Virus record (IMG/VR): IMGVR_UViG_3300009159_000289
Location: 1-25,307 of that record
DNA from: a virus
Length of the DNA: 25,307 nucleotides
Strand: one strand, 5' to 3'
Part shown: piece after piece, positions 6,519 through 14,487 of the stretch
Position numbering within the stretch: the stretch's first letter is position 1
Layout: each line of letters starts with the position of its first letter
Position numbers and translations under genes: made by a program
Notes under the pieces: model-generated
Databases searched by the model: none
What the model was told of the DNA's origin: nothing
What the model saw: only the letters and a program-made list of their open reading frames with translations

Positions 6519-9500
6519 ATGGCATCTAGTAATAAGGTTTTCGTCTCACCTGGTGTTTACACTTCAGAAAGAGATTTAACTTTTGTTGCACAAAGCGTTG
6601 GTGTAACAACTTTAGGTATTGTCGGTGAAACCATACAAGGTCCCGCATTTGAACCTATTTTCATAACAAACTTTGACGAATATCAAGTTTATTTTGGGGG
6701 AACAAGTCCTGAAAAATTTGTAAATACACAAATACCAAAATATGAGGCGTCTTACATTGCAAAGGCTTACTTAAGTCAATCAAATCAATTATTTGTAACA
6801 AGAATACTTGGATTATCAGGTTACGATGCTGGTCCGTCTTGGTCAGTTGTTACTATTGCAAATCCAAATCCCGCAACAATAAGGGCAACAGGAAACACAA
6901 CAGGTATTACATTAAACTTTACAGGAACTACAGGTACAAGTTCAAACATAACAATCACATCTGTTCCATCACAATTAAGTGCCGATTTTAATAGGACATA
7001 CACAACTTATAACGGAGGAACTTCAACATTAAATGCTGATTTTCAAAACTTTATTTCTACTAACGTTAATAGCTTTAGTGTGAGTGCATCTACTTCAGGA
7101 AAAACTGCGATTTATTGGGGTACTCTAAGTGCAAATACATTAACATATGTTTCAGGGTCTTCAGTAAATACTGTAACTGCAACTTCTGAAACATTCGGAG
7201 TTAATAATGTTAATTTATCTTTAGCTAATCTTTCGGCGGGAACAAATGACACGTGGTACTACGCATTATTTGATTATAACAAAATTCAAAGTGTTGGTTC
7301 ATATTATGGATACGGTTTAGGGGCTTCAATCGGAGCAATGTCATCTCTTGGTGGAGGCGTGTTCTCAGGAAGATGTAATATTGGTATGACATTCTATTCA
7401 GGTTCACCTTATAGTGAATGGGATGATTTAGTTGTATCAACACTACGTTCAAGAGGTCTTACTTCTTATTCTTCAACACAACACGGACCACAATATTGGG
7501 TTACAGGAACAAGTAATGTTCAAATGGTATGTACTGGTACATATTCGGCAGTTACAAGTGACCCATATTCTACTTTTGTAATATCAGGTATTACATATGA
7601 TTCTGAAACATTTAGTTTTGAAACTTCAATGTTGTCTACAAATTCTAACTACATGTCAAGTTTATTTGGTAAATCAAATTTTGCAAAAGATAGAAACGAA
7701 GTTCCAATTTTTGTTGAGGAAATTTACCCAAGTTTATTAAATTCGGGATATAACAATAGTAAAATTAGAGGTTTGTATTGTGATTTAATTGAATTAGATA
7801 GTGCCGAATCATTAAATACTGAAACTATTGGTTTCTATTTAGAACAATATCAAACACCTAAAACACCTTACTTAGTGTCTGAACTAAGAGGTAATTTGGT
7901 TTATAAGTTATTTAAATTTGTATTGATTTCTGATGGTAACGCAGCTAATAGACTTGTAAAAATATCAATAGGTAATGTATCTTTCACTAACAATACTTTT
8001 GACGTGTTTGTTAGAGACTTTTATGATACTGACCAAAACGTAAGAGTAATAGAAAGTTTTACAAACTGTTCATTAGACCCTTCACAAAATAACTTTATAG
8101 CAAATAAAATTGGTACTTCTAACGGTGAATATCAAGTAAAATCTAAATACTTAATGATTGAAATGGCTGATGAAGCACCAACAGACGCACTTCCTTGTGG
8201 GTTTGAAGGTTACATCATGAGAGAATACTCAAATGCAACACCTCCATTTGTTATATACAAAACAAGATATTTAAAGGCGGGTGATGAAATTGACAATCCT
8301 CCTTTTGGTTCTGCAAACGGTGGTGATAATATTAGAATTTCATCAGGTGAAAATGTTAGAAGAGCGTACTTAGGTATTTCTAATATCACAGGAGTTGATT
8401 ATGATTTCTTTGAATACAAAGGTAAACAACTTCCTACAAATATCGCAACTGATACTACAGGTCCTGATTGGGGTTATATAACAAAAGGGTTCCACTTAGA
8501 TAGTGGTGCTACTATTGTAACTATTTCTAACGCTTATGCTACTTCAGGTCAGTCAGCGTTTGAAGTGGGTGCAGGTTCATTCTCGAGCGAACCTTTAGAC
8601 AGTGATAATCCTTATTACAACTTAAATACGAGAAAATATACTTTATATGCTTATGGCGGATTTGATGGTTGGGATATTTATAGAGCGTCAAGAACAAACG
8701 CAGATACATTCGCGTTAGGTCAGACAGGATACAAACAAGGAGCAGCAGCTTCCGCAACGTATCCTACAGCATCAGGTTGGGGAGCGTTCAAACAAATTTC
8801 AGGACCAAACCAAGAGACTTGGGCAAACACTGACTACTACGCTTACAAATGGGGTCAATCAACATTCTCTAATCCTGAATCTACAAATATAAATGTGTTT
8901 GTTACACCAGGAATTGACTATGTAAACAACAGTAACTTAGTTGAAGATGCGGTTAATTTGATTGAGGAAGATAGAGCAGATTCAATTTACATCTGTACTA
9001 CACCTGACTTTAACTTATTCTTACCTTCTTACCAAAATATAGAAGAGGGGTTAATTTATCCTCAACAGGCGGTTGACAACTTAGAAAATATAGGTATTGA
9101 CTCTAACTACACAGCTACTTATTATCCTTGGGTATTAACAAGAGATACTGTTAATAACACTCAAATTTATCTTCCACCTACGGCTGAAGTTACTAAAAAC
9201 TTAGCGTTGACAGACAACATCGCATTCCCTTGGTTCGCATCGGCGGGTTACACGAGAGGTCTTGTAAACGCAATTAGAGCGAGACGTAAGTTGACACAAG
9301 AAGATAGAGACACATTATATAAAGGTAGAATCAACCCAATTGCAACTTTCAATGATGTTGGTACAGTAATTTGGGGTAATAAAACTCTACAAATTAGAGA
9401 ATCTGCACTTGACAGAATCAATGTTAGAAGATTATTACTACAAGCTCGTAAGTTAATTTCAGCAGTGGCGATTAGATTGTTATTTGAACAAAATGATGAC

Positions 9501-9722
9501 AAAGTAAGACAAGACTTCTTAGATTCAGTAAATCCAATTTTGGATTCAATTAGAAGAGACCGAGGTTTAATTGACTTTAGAGTTACAGTTTCAAATACAC
9601 CTGAAGATTTAGACTCAAACACTCTTACAGGTAAGATTTACTTGAAACCAACAAGAGCGTTAGAATACATTGACATCGAGTTTGTTATTACACCAACAGG
9701 AGCATCATTTGACAACGTATAA
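6519..9722 (+). CDS. gp18: Contractile tail sheath protein (gp18-like), with large insertion
   Basis: 1067 residues against about 659 in T4 gp18. The N-terminus (SPGVYTSERDLT, residues 10-21, then VGETIQGPAFEPI) is the hallmark start of myovirus sheath proteins. The conserved C-terminal half includes YGGFDGWD (about 713-720), the beta-alpha core around FVTPGIDYVNNSNL (about 794-807), and the final helix-strand pair (LLLQARKLISAVAIRLLFEQ, then LTGKIYLKPTRALEYIDI). The sheath polymerises around the tube and contracts on infection. Roughly residues 110-440 are extra: Thr, Ser, Gly and Asn-rich, strand-forming, and probably a surface domain. It is a single-gene unit with its own promoter-like box and a strong terminator 5 nt after the stop, matching high-copy expression. 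Confidence 0.95.
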   Translation: MASSNKVFVSPGVYTSERDLTFVAQSVGVTTLGIVGETIQGPAFEPIFITNFDEYQVYFGGTSPEKFVNTQIPKYEASYIAKAYLSQSNQLFVTRILGLSGYDAGPSWSVVTIANPNPATIRATGNTTGITLNFTGTTGTSSNITITSVPSQLSADFNRTYTTYNGGTSTLNADFQNFISTNVNSFSVSASTSGKTAIYWGTLSANTLTYVSGSSVNTVTATSETFGVNNVNLSLANLSAGTNDTWYYALFDYNKIQSVGSYYGYGLGASIGAMSSLGGGVFSGRCNIGMTFYSGSPYSEWDDLVVSTLRSRGLTSYSSTQHGPQYWVTGTSNVQMVCTGTYSAVTSDPYSTFVISGITYDSETFSFETSMLSTNSNYMSSLFGKSNFAKDRNEVPIFVEEIYPSLLNSGYNNSKIRGLYCDLIELDSAESLNTETIGFYLEQYQTPKTPYLVSELRGNLVYKLFKFVLISDGNAANRLVKISIGNVSFTNNTFDVFVRDFYDTDQNVRVIESFTNCSLDPSQNNFIANKIGTSNGEYQVKSKYLMIEMADEAPTDALPCGFEGYIMREYSNATPPFVIYKTRYLKAGDEIDNPPFGSANGGDNIRISSGENVRRAYLGISNITGVDYDFFEYKGKQLPTNIATDTTGPDWGYITKGFHLDSGATIVTISNAYATSGQSAFEVGAGSFSSEPLDSDNPYYNLNTRKYTLYAYGGFDGWDIYRASRTNADTFALGQTGYKQGAAASATYPTASGWGAFKQISGPNQETWANTDYYAYKWGQSTFSNPESTNINVFVTPGIDYVNNSNLVEDAVNLIEEDRADSIYICTTPDFNLFLPSYQNIEEGLIYPQQAVDNLENIGIDSNYTATYYPWVLTRDTVNNTQIYLPPTAEVTKNLALTDNIAFPWFASAGYTRGLVNAIRARRKLTQEDRDTLYKGRINPIATFNDVGTVIWGNKTLQIRESALDRINVRRLLLQARKLISAVAIRLLFEQNDDKVRQDFLDSVNPILDSIRRDRGLIDFRVTVSNTPEDLDSNTLTGKIYLKPTRALEYIDIEFVITPTGASFDNV

Positions 9723-9727
9723 TAAAT

Positions 9728-9755
9728 GTGGGGGGTCACTCCCCCACTTATTTTT
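9728..9755 (+). terminator. Strong intrinsic terminator after tail sheath gene
   Basis: GTGGGGG (9728-9734), loop GTCACT (9735-9740), CCCCCAC (9741-9747), then TTATTTTT. The 7-bp stem is nearly all G-C in otherwise A/T-rich DNA. On the minus strand the hairpin is followed by CATTTATT, a poor T-tract, so it works mainly rightward. Confidence 0.9.
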
Positions 9756-9769
9756 AAAATATAAATAAA

Positions 9770-9907
9770 ATGAAAATTAAAAAGAAAGTTATTAAAGAGT
9801 CAGTTGGAATCAAAGATTGGTCGGACAAAACTTATTCCACAAAAAAACAAAATGTAGTTTTAACTGAATCTCAGTTAGAAAAACTTTTAGAAAAACTTCA
9901 AAAATAA
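9770..9907 (+). CDS. Small basic protein of unknown function, 45 aa
   Basis: The frame from ATG 9770 to TAA 9905-9907 encodes a 45-residue Lys-rich protein. The N-terminal half is basic (KIKKKVIKES). The C-terminal half has VVLTESQLEKLLEKLQK, a 'LTESQL..L' helix, amphipathic and leucine-rich. It starts 14 nt after the sheath terminator's T-tract, and its stop overlaps the start of the HAD gene in a TAATG junction, so the two are translationally coupled. The overlap, the lack of stops and the orderly sequence support a real gene. I do not recognise the family; pairing with the HAD enzyme is suggested only by the coupling. Confidence 0.65.
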   Translation: MKIKKKVIKESVGIKDWSDKTYSTKKQNVVLTESQLEKLLEKLQK

Positions 9908-10797
9908 TGGATATTAAAGGGTATGTTAGAAAATTTGTTCAACAAAGATTGAACGAAGGATTTGATGATGTTGGTAGACCTGACTTAAAATATTATGCAT
10001 TTGATTGGGATGATAATATTTTATTCATGCCAACTTCTATTTTGGTTATGGATGAAGACGAAAACGAAATACCCATGTCAACAGAAGACTTTGCAGAGTA
10101 CAGAGAAAAAATTGGTTTTGAACCATTTATGTATAAAGGTAAAAGAATCGTTGCATTTTCTATTGGGGCATTTAAAAACTTCAAAGAGTTTGGAAACAAA
10201 AGATTTATTATTGATTCTATGGTTGCAAAACCCGGTCCGTCTTGGTCTGATTTTGTGGAATGTATAAATGGTGGGTCGGTTTTTTCTATAATTACCGCTA
10301 GAGGGCATAGTCCTGAAACTTTAAGAGAGGCTGTTTACAACTTAGTAATGAGTAATAAAAACGGAATAGACTCAAGAGAATTAGCTAGAAATTTATACAA
10401 GTATCGAGAAATAGGAAACAAAGTTAAAGCGGACACTACTGTTAAAGCATTGTCACCATCAGAACTTAATGACTATTTGGACTTATGTAAATTTGAACCC
10501 GTGTCTTTTAAAAAGGGAAACGCCTCTAACCCTGAACAAGCAAAATTTGATGCATTAAAACAATTTATATCTTATTGTAAGAGTTTGGCAAGTGAATTAA
10601 AAAGTCGTTACGGGGTCGAGGGTAGTCCTATGTTTAAAAATGATGTTGAATTTAATTCAAGTTGGGAACCTTATATTGGTTTTTCAGATGACGATTTAAG
10701 AAATGTTGAAAAAATTAAAGAATTATTATCTGGTGAGTATGAAGAATTACCTTTAAACTTATATTTAACAAAAGGAGGAAATAAAGTTAAATACTAG
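9907..10797 (+). CDS. HAD-superfamily hydrolase (phosphatase-like)
   Basis: 296 residues. HAD motif I is FDWDDNI (32-38), with Asp33 as the expected nucleophile and Asp35 as acid/base. Motif II is SIITARG (127-133), with Thr130. Motif III is probably one of the lysines near 202-213. Motif IV is GFSDDDLRNV (258-267), with the acidic pair that binds magnesium. The set is complete, so an active phosphohydrolase is likely; the substrate cannot be read from the sequence. About 85 residues between motifs I and II and about 125 between II and IV leave room for cap insertions. The N-terminal 20 residues are basic and amphipathic. The gene is coupled by TAATG to the 45-codon gene, between sheath and tube, which is unusual for an enzyme. 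Confidence 0.86.
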   Translation: MDIKGYVRKFVQQRLNEGFDDVGRPDLKYYAFDWDDNILFMPTSILVMDEDENEIPMSTEDFAEYREKIGFEPFMYKGKRIVAFSIGAFKNFKEFGNKRFIIDSMVAKPGPSWSDFVECINGGSVFSIITARGHSPETLREAVYNLVMSNKNGIDSRELARNLYKYREIGNKVKADTTVKALSPSELNDYLDLCKFEPVSFKKGNASNPEQAKFDALKQFISYCKSLASELKSRYGVEGSPMFKNDVEFNSSWEPYIGFSDDDLRNVEKIKELLSGEYEELPLNLYLTKGGNKVKY

Positions 10798-10858
10798 TTT
10801 CTAGTTATAGAATAAATTTAAAATAATTGAAAGTAAATACAAAAAATAATTTAGTAAG

Positions 10859-10866
10859 TATTTATA
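10859..10866 (+). promoter_or_regulatory. Candidate late promoter box of tail tube gene
   Basis: GTATTTATAGTAAAAT: TATTTATA at 10859-10866 in the 103-nt gap between the HAD and tube genes, 34 nt before the tube ATG. It has the same G-TATTTATA core and spacing as the sheath gene. The leader is purine-rich (AAAATAAGAAAAC) without a Shine-Dalgarno motif. Confidence 0.55.
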
Positions 10867-10900
10867 GTAAAATAAAATAAAAATTAAAAAATAAGAAAAC

Positions 10901-11389
10901 ATGGCTGATTTATTAATGAGAATGCCGTTTCAGTACGAACCAAAAAAGAAAAATAGGTTTATACTAACATTTGACTCTAGTTTGGGTATTAATTCATGGT
11001 ATGTTGAAAAAGCGTCAAGACCGTCAATTAAAATCGATACAAAAGAAATTAAATTTTTGAATACACAAACTTATGTTGCTGGTTTTTTCAATTGGGAAAG
11101 TATTTCTGTAACTTTAAGAGACCCTATTGGTCCATCTGCTGCACAGGCAGTAATGGAATGGGTTCGTTTACATGCTGAATCAGTAACTGGACGTATGGGT
11201 TATGCTGCAGGTTACAAAAAAGATGTGAACTTAGAAATGTTAGACCCAACAGGAGTTGCGGTTGAAAAGTGGATATTACAAAATTGTAGTATAACGGATG
11301 CAAAATTTAATGATGTTGGATATGGTGACTCAGACCTTATGACTGTAGACATGACATTACAACCCGATAGATGTATATTAGTTTACTAA
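10901..11389 (+). CDS. gp19: Tail tube protein (gp19-like)
   Basis: 162 residues, almost exactly the length of T4 gp19 (163). The N-terminus (MPFQYEPKKKNRFILTF) is the usual start: 'F..Y.P.R.NRF.L.F'. The middle has PSIKIDTKEIKFLN and WESISVTLRDP, and the end has YGDSDLMTVDMTLQPDRC, which matches the family's final strands. These subunits stack in hexameric rings around the tape measure and form the channel for DNA. The gene is a single-gene unit between a TATTTATA box and a terminator, suited to high expression. No oddities are seen. Confidence 0.95.
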   Translation: MADLLMRMPFQYEPKKKNRFILTFDSSLGINSWYVEKASRPSIKIDTKEIKFLNTQTYVAGFFNWESISVTLRDPIGPSAAQAVMEWVRLHAESVTGRMGYAAGYKKDVNLEMLDPTGVAVEKWILQNCSITDAKFNDVGYGDSDLMTVDMTLQPDRCILVY

Positions 11390-11413
11390 AATTTTAAAAA
11401 TAAAATTATAATT

Positions 11414-11439
11414 AATCCCGTCATTAGATGGGATTTTTT
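11414..11439 (+). terminator. Intrinsic terminator after tail tube gene
   Basis: AATCCCGTC (11414-11422), loop ATTA, GATGGGATT (11427-11435), followed by TTTT. The 9-bp stem contains one G-U pair. It lies 24 nt after the tube stop codon, which ends in 11389. Confidence 0.87.
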
Positions 11440-11481
11440 ATTTACAATAATTTTATTCAAAATATTTTTAAAATAAAAACT

Positions 11482-12234
11482 ATGGACGAATCAGCAAAAT
11501 ACGGGCAAATGGATTTTAATTTGCCACATGACGTTATAAAATTACCATCACAAGGTATATTTTACAAACCAAAAAAAGAAACTATTAAAGTGGGGTTTTT
11601 AACCGCACAAGATGAAAATATTTTGATGTCACAAAATAACGATAAAGAAGGGATTATTTATTCATTACTTAGACAAAAAATATATGAACCTGGATTTAAC
11701 ATTAATGATATGTTGGATTGTGACGTTCAAGCAGTTTTAATTTTTTTAAGAAACACATCTTTTGGTCCTGAATATAACTTCACAGTTACTGACCCAAGAA
11801 CAAACAAAACATTTGAAACAACAGTTCTTTTAGATGAGTTGGATTACAAACCGATTGAAGAAAAACCTGATTTTGAAGGGTTATTCTCATATGTACTACC
11901 AAAATCAAAAAAAGAAGTTAAGTTTAGACTGATGACGATTGGAGACCAAAAAGAGTTGGACAAATTTAATTCTCAATATCCGGCCGGCATGACCGTTCCT
12001 ATTGCAACCAAAAGATTAGAAAAACAAATTGTAGAAATTGATGGTACTAAAGACCCACTTCAAATTGTAAAGTTTATTAATCAAATGCCTATATCAGATG
12101 CAAAAGACTTTAGAAGATTTGCATATAAATGTGAACCAAAAATCGATTTACAAAAAGTAATTCAAACCCCGTCTGGAGAAAAAGTGACTATTGATGTTGC
12201 TTTTGGGGTGGAATTTTTTCGCCCTTTCTTCTGA
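11482..12234 (+). CDS. Baseplate hub / tail assembly protein (T4 gp26-like)
   Basis: 250 residues from ATG 11482. An in-frame ATG at 11428 lies inside the upstream terminator and was rejected as the start. The N-terminal KLPSQGIFY motif and the strand ETIKVGFLTAQDENIL, then DCDVQAVLIFLRNTSFGPEY, match the T4 gp26 'T4_baseplate' family. That family acts in assembling the hub and, by its location before the tape measure, as a tail assembly chaperone. The C-terminus ends in FGVEFFRPFF. The run TTTTTTC (12214-12220), five codons before the stop, is in the right position for a shift into a 52-codon extension ending at 12379. The fused product would be 298-299 residues. Immediate neighbours are the tube gene upstream and the probable tape measure downstream. 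Confidence 0.82.
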   Translation: MDESAKYGQMDFNLPHDVIKLPSQGIFYKPKKETIKVGFLTAQDENILMSQNNDKEGIIYSLLRQKIYEPGFNINDMLDCDVQAVLIFLRNTSFGPEYNFTVTDPRTNKTFETTVLLDELDYKPIEEKPDFEGLFSYVLPKSKKEVKFRLMTIGDQKELDKFNSQYPAGMTVPIATKRLEKQIVEIDGTKDPLQIVKFINQMPISDAKDFRRFAYKCEPKIDLQKVIQTPSGEKVTIDVAFGVEFFRPFF

Positions 12235-12379
12235 TTATCAAAAACATCTTTTAGACGAAATATATTATTTGGTCAAGTTCGCAAGATTTTCTTATCGAGA
12301 CATTATGAGTATGCCAACATATGAAAGAAAGTTCTTCATTAATAAGTTGATTGAAGAAAATAAAAAACAACAAGAATAA
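12191..12379 (+). CDS. Frameshift extension of gp26-like protein (tail assembly chaperone C-terminus)
   Basis: The frame read from 12191 (TTG, then ATG at 12194) lies at +1 relative to the gp26-like gene and overlaps it by 44 nt. The conserved-looking part begins after the overlap: a helical segment (LLDEIYYLVKFARFSYRDI), then MSMPTYERKFFINKL. 'MP..ER.FF...L' modules of this kind follow gp26-like proteins in many T4-like phages as far as I recall. The first 10-12 residues (LLLGWNFFAL) look like out-of-frame translation of the gp26 end, so I favour synthesis by frameshifting from the upstream gene over independent initiation. The real extension would be about 12221-12379 (52 codons). If it is separate, the start codon remains uncertain. 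Confidence 0.7.
   Translation: MMLLLGWNFFALSSDYQKHLLDEIYYLVKFARFSYRDIMSMPTYERKFFINKLIEENKKQQE
12214..12220 (+). promoter_or_regulatory. Candidate programmed frameshift site TTTTTTC
   Basis: In frame 0 the codons are GAA TTT TTT CGC CCT TTC TTC TGA. A slip of +1 on TTT-TTC, or of -2 along the T-run, moves ribosomes into the frame that continues to 12379. After the second TTT, a tRNA-Phe can re-pair with TTC and the next codon becomes GCC. Tail-chaperone genes upstream of tape measures often use such frameshifts. Confidence 0.55.
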
Positions 12380-12387
12380 TATTTATC
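12380..12387 (+). promoter_or_regulatory. TATTTATC box before tape-measure gene
   Basis: The box immediately follows the stop codon at 12377-12379, 12 nt before the ATG at 12400. It is a one-base variant of TATTTATA and matches the box ahead of the RHH gene. Confidence 0.35.
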
Positions 12388-12399
12388 AAATAAAACTAT

Positions 12400-14472
12400 A
12401 TGATGTTTTTAGGTTATACTGACCCTTTTGCTGGAACTGGTACTGATTCTAAGGGTACATTTTCATATTTAGCCGATATTAAAAAAGCAACAGTAGAGGC
12501 GTTTTCAGTAAAAAGAATTGAAGACTATTTTTTAACGGTTGAAGCAAAGGCAAAAGACTTAAATAAGTCACTAACCACTGGTCTTTATGAGTATGCGGAA
12601 ATATATAGAAAAACAATTTCTGATGTTTATTTAGAAAATATTGAGTTGGGGTTTGCATTTGACGACTCGTCTAAATTAATTTCATCAATGGCCTCTGAAA
12701 TGAAAAGGATGGTCCCTTTTACCCAAGCAAACGCCACAAACGCATTAGTTTTAGGTAAAGTAATTGGGGAAACTCCTGAAGAAGCTGCTAAGTTAATTGG
12801 TCAAATGACAGCATATGGTAACAGTCAAAAAAAGTCTATAGATGTATTAAACAAAGCCACAATGACCGCAAGGGCTTTTGGTTTAGATGCTAAAACATTA
12901 ACCAAAACTGTGTCTGATAATATCCAAAAGGCTCAAATATACGGGTTTAAAAATGGTGTTGAAGGTTTAACAAAAATGGCCGCTCAAGCTCAAAGGGTTG
13001 GATTTGATATAAAAAATGCTCAAGCGGTTTCTGAGGATATTTTAGAAGGGGGTCTTGAAGATGCGGTAAAAAAATCTTCTGAACTACAAGCTTTAGGAGG
13101 TAATATAGGTGCGTTAGGTGACCCGGGTCAGTTATATCGTATGGCAATGTATGATATTGAAGGACTTCAGGACGAATTAATTAAAGCGTCCTCTTCTGCG
13201 GTAGATTTTAATGAAACTACAGGAGATTTTAAAATTGGTGGTGAAGAAATGCTTAGACTTAGACAACAAGCAAAAATATTAGGTTTAAGTTATGAAGAAG
13301 TTGCAAAAGGAGCTATCAACGCCAGAAAAGAACAAGAAATTGGGGCTAGAGTTGGTGGTTTATCAAAGTTAACTGAAGACCAAAGAAGTTTAGTTGCGAG
13401 TTTAGCAGAAATTGGACCTGGAGGAAAAGTAACTTTAGATATACCAGGGTTTGGAAATATAGCAGATTTAGAATCGGCATTAAAAAGTGACCCTAATGCA
13501 TTGGCAGGAGCTTTAGCCAAATATCAAGATGATATGAATAAGACACCTGTTGAAATACAGACGGAGATGAAAGACATTGCTTTACAAACTCAAAGTATTC
13601 AAACACAAATGAGTAATACTCTTATTTCTATTCAACAACAAGGTATTAAAACATTAGAAAATCAAGGATTAGGTAATACAGTTTTAACCGCATTGAAAAA
13701 TCAAACAGGATTACCTGGAACAGGTACTGAATCGACTTTTACTGATTTAAAAAATAAAATAACTACAGAGATAGGAACTGTAACAACCGAACTTACTAAT
13801 TTTTATACCGGACTTAAAACTCTTACAAATAATGTTTTAACTATATCAGTGGCACTAGCGGGATATGCAGCAACATCCTTAGAGAATGTTTATACATCTC
13901 TTGGTGGTTTCACAGCAACCACCGCTTCGGCAACCCCAGTACCTCAACAATCTGATGCATTTGTACCTGCAGGTGGAGGAAAAATGGTTTCGGGCTCTTT
14001 TGGGCAATTTTTGGGCGACACAAAAGATGATTTATTACTTTCTCCTGGAATAGGAGATTTTTTTAACAAATATAATGAATCTGAAAATATTTTAAAATCA
14101 ATTGGAGGTCCTATTAACAAATATAATGAATCTCAAAACAATTTTAAATCAATTGGTGGTCCCAAATCGGGAGGAGATTTATCTTTATTATATAAAAACG
14201 CAGCCGCTCAACCATCACAAAATTTAGTCGACTTATTAACAAAGTCTTCTTCATTTTCACCAACTAAAACAGAAATAATTCAAAAAGTAGAAATCGGAGG
14301 TAAAACTGAACTTACTTTGAACATTAACACAAATATACCACAAAATCTAATAAACGAAGTTTTGAATACCGCTCAATTGAAAGATACGATTATGTCCACA
14401 GTCAATACTAGATTAAGTGCTGAATATTCAGATAAATTATCAAATGCATTTATTACTCAAAAAAGAGGATAA
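12400..14472 (+). CDS. Probable tail tape-measure protein
   Basis: 690 residues. The first 230 are strongly helical and heptad-like (many Ala, Lys, Glu, Leu; for example KKATVEAFSVKRIEDYF). The middle is Gly/Ala-rich, followed by a hydrophobic stretch (NVLTISVALAGYAATSL, about 475-491). The C-terminal part has a flexible Gly/Ser/Pro zone and a beta segment (KTEIIQKVEIGGKTELTLNIN) resembling tape-measure C-termini. It lies directly behind the tail-chaperone/frameshift ORFs, the classic location. At the usual ~1.5 angstrom per residue it would span about 104 nm, close to a T4-type tail; T4 gp29 has 590 residues. A 17-residue tandem duplication lies at 14065-14166. A core or hub protein is the alternative. 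A second ATG at 12403 is possible. Confidence 0.7.
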   Translation: MMFLGYTDPFAGTGTDSKGTFSYLADIKKATVEAFSVKRIEDYFLTVEAKAKDLNKSLTTGLYEYAEIYRKTISDVYLENIELGFAFDDSSKLISSMASEMKRMVPFTQANATNALVLGKVIGETPEEAAKLIGQMTAYGNSQKKSIDVLNKATMTARAFGLDAKTLTKTVSDNIQKAQIYGFKNGVEGLTKMAAQAQRVGFDIKNAQAVSEDILEGGLEDAVKKSSELQALGGNIGALGDPGQLYRMAMYDIEGLQDELIKASSSAVDFNETTGDFKIGGEEMLRLRQQAKILGLSYEEVAKGAINARKEQEIGARVGGLSKLTEDQRSLVASLAEIGPGGKVTLDIPGFGNIADLESALKSDPNALAGALAKYQDDMNKTPVEIQTEMKDIALQTQSIQTQMSNTLISIQQQGIKTLENQGLGNTVLTALKNQTGLPGTGTESTFTDLKNKITTEIGTVTTELTNFYTGLKTLTNNVLTISVALAGYAATSLENVYTSLGGFTATTASATPVPQQSDAFVPAGGGKMVSGSFGQFLGDTKDDLLLSPGIGDFFNKYNESENILKSIGGPINKYNESQNNFKSIGGPKSGGDLSLLYKNAAAQPSQNLVDLLTKSSSFSPTKTEIIQKVEIGGKTELTLNINTNIPQNLINEVLNTAQLKDTIMSTVNTRLSAEYSDKLSNAFITQKRG
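14065..14166 (+). repeat. Tandem 51-nt (17-aa) duplication in tape-measure gene
   Basis: Two adjacent copies, 14065-14115 and 14116-14166, each encoding NKYNES(E/Q)N(I/N)(L/F)KSIGGP plus one residue. They are in frame and partly diverged, so the duplication is not brand-new. It lies in the flexible C-terminal third and would add about 17 residues to the tape measure. Confidence 0.93.
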
Positions 14473-14487
14473 AAATTAAGCTATGTC

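Noticed and set aside
9248-9622. Minus-strand open frame of 124 codons inside the sheath gene
   Set aside because: The sense strand encodes the conserved sheath C-terminus; the antisense product is Ser/Leu-rich with no recognisable domain.
9760-9767. TATAAATA, an exact match to the T4 late promoter, 2 nt before the 9770 ATG
   Set aside because: A transcript would begin inside the gene. The element is the reverse orientation of the boxes found at other genes here, and the DNA is very A/T-rich.
10793-10805. ACTAG-TTT-CTAGT inverted repeat at the end of the HAD gene
   Set aside because: Only 5 bp of stem, A/T-rich, and no T-tract; too weak to call a terminator.
11428-11481. Upstream in-frame ATG giving an 18-residue longer gp26-like protein
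   Set aside because: The ATG lies within the second arm of the tube-gene terminator, and the added residues do not fit the family start; ATG 11482 was chosen.
12191-12379. Frame break between gp26-like gene and downstream ORF as a sequencing error or pseudogene
   Set aside because: Possible in principle because of the six-T run, but the position just before the tape measure is where programmed frameshifts are known, so a functional shift is preferred. Read-level support for the T-run would settle it.
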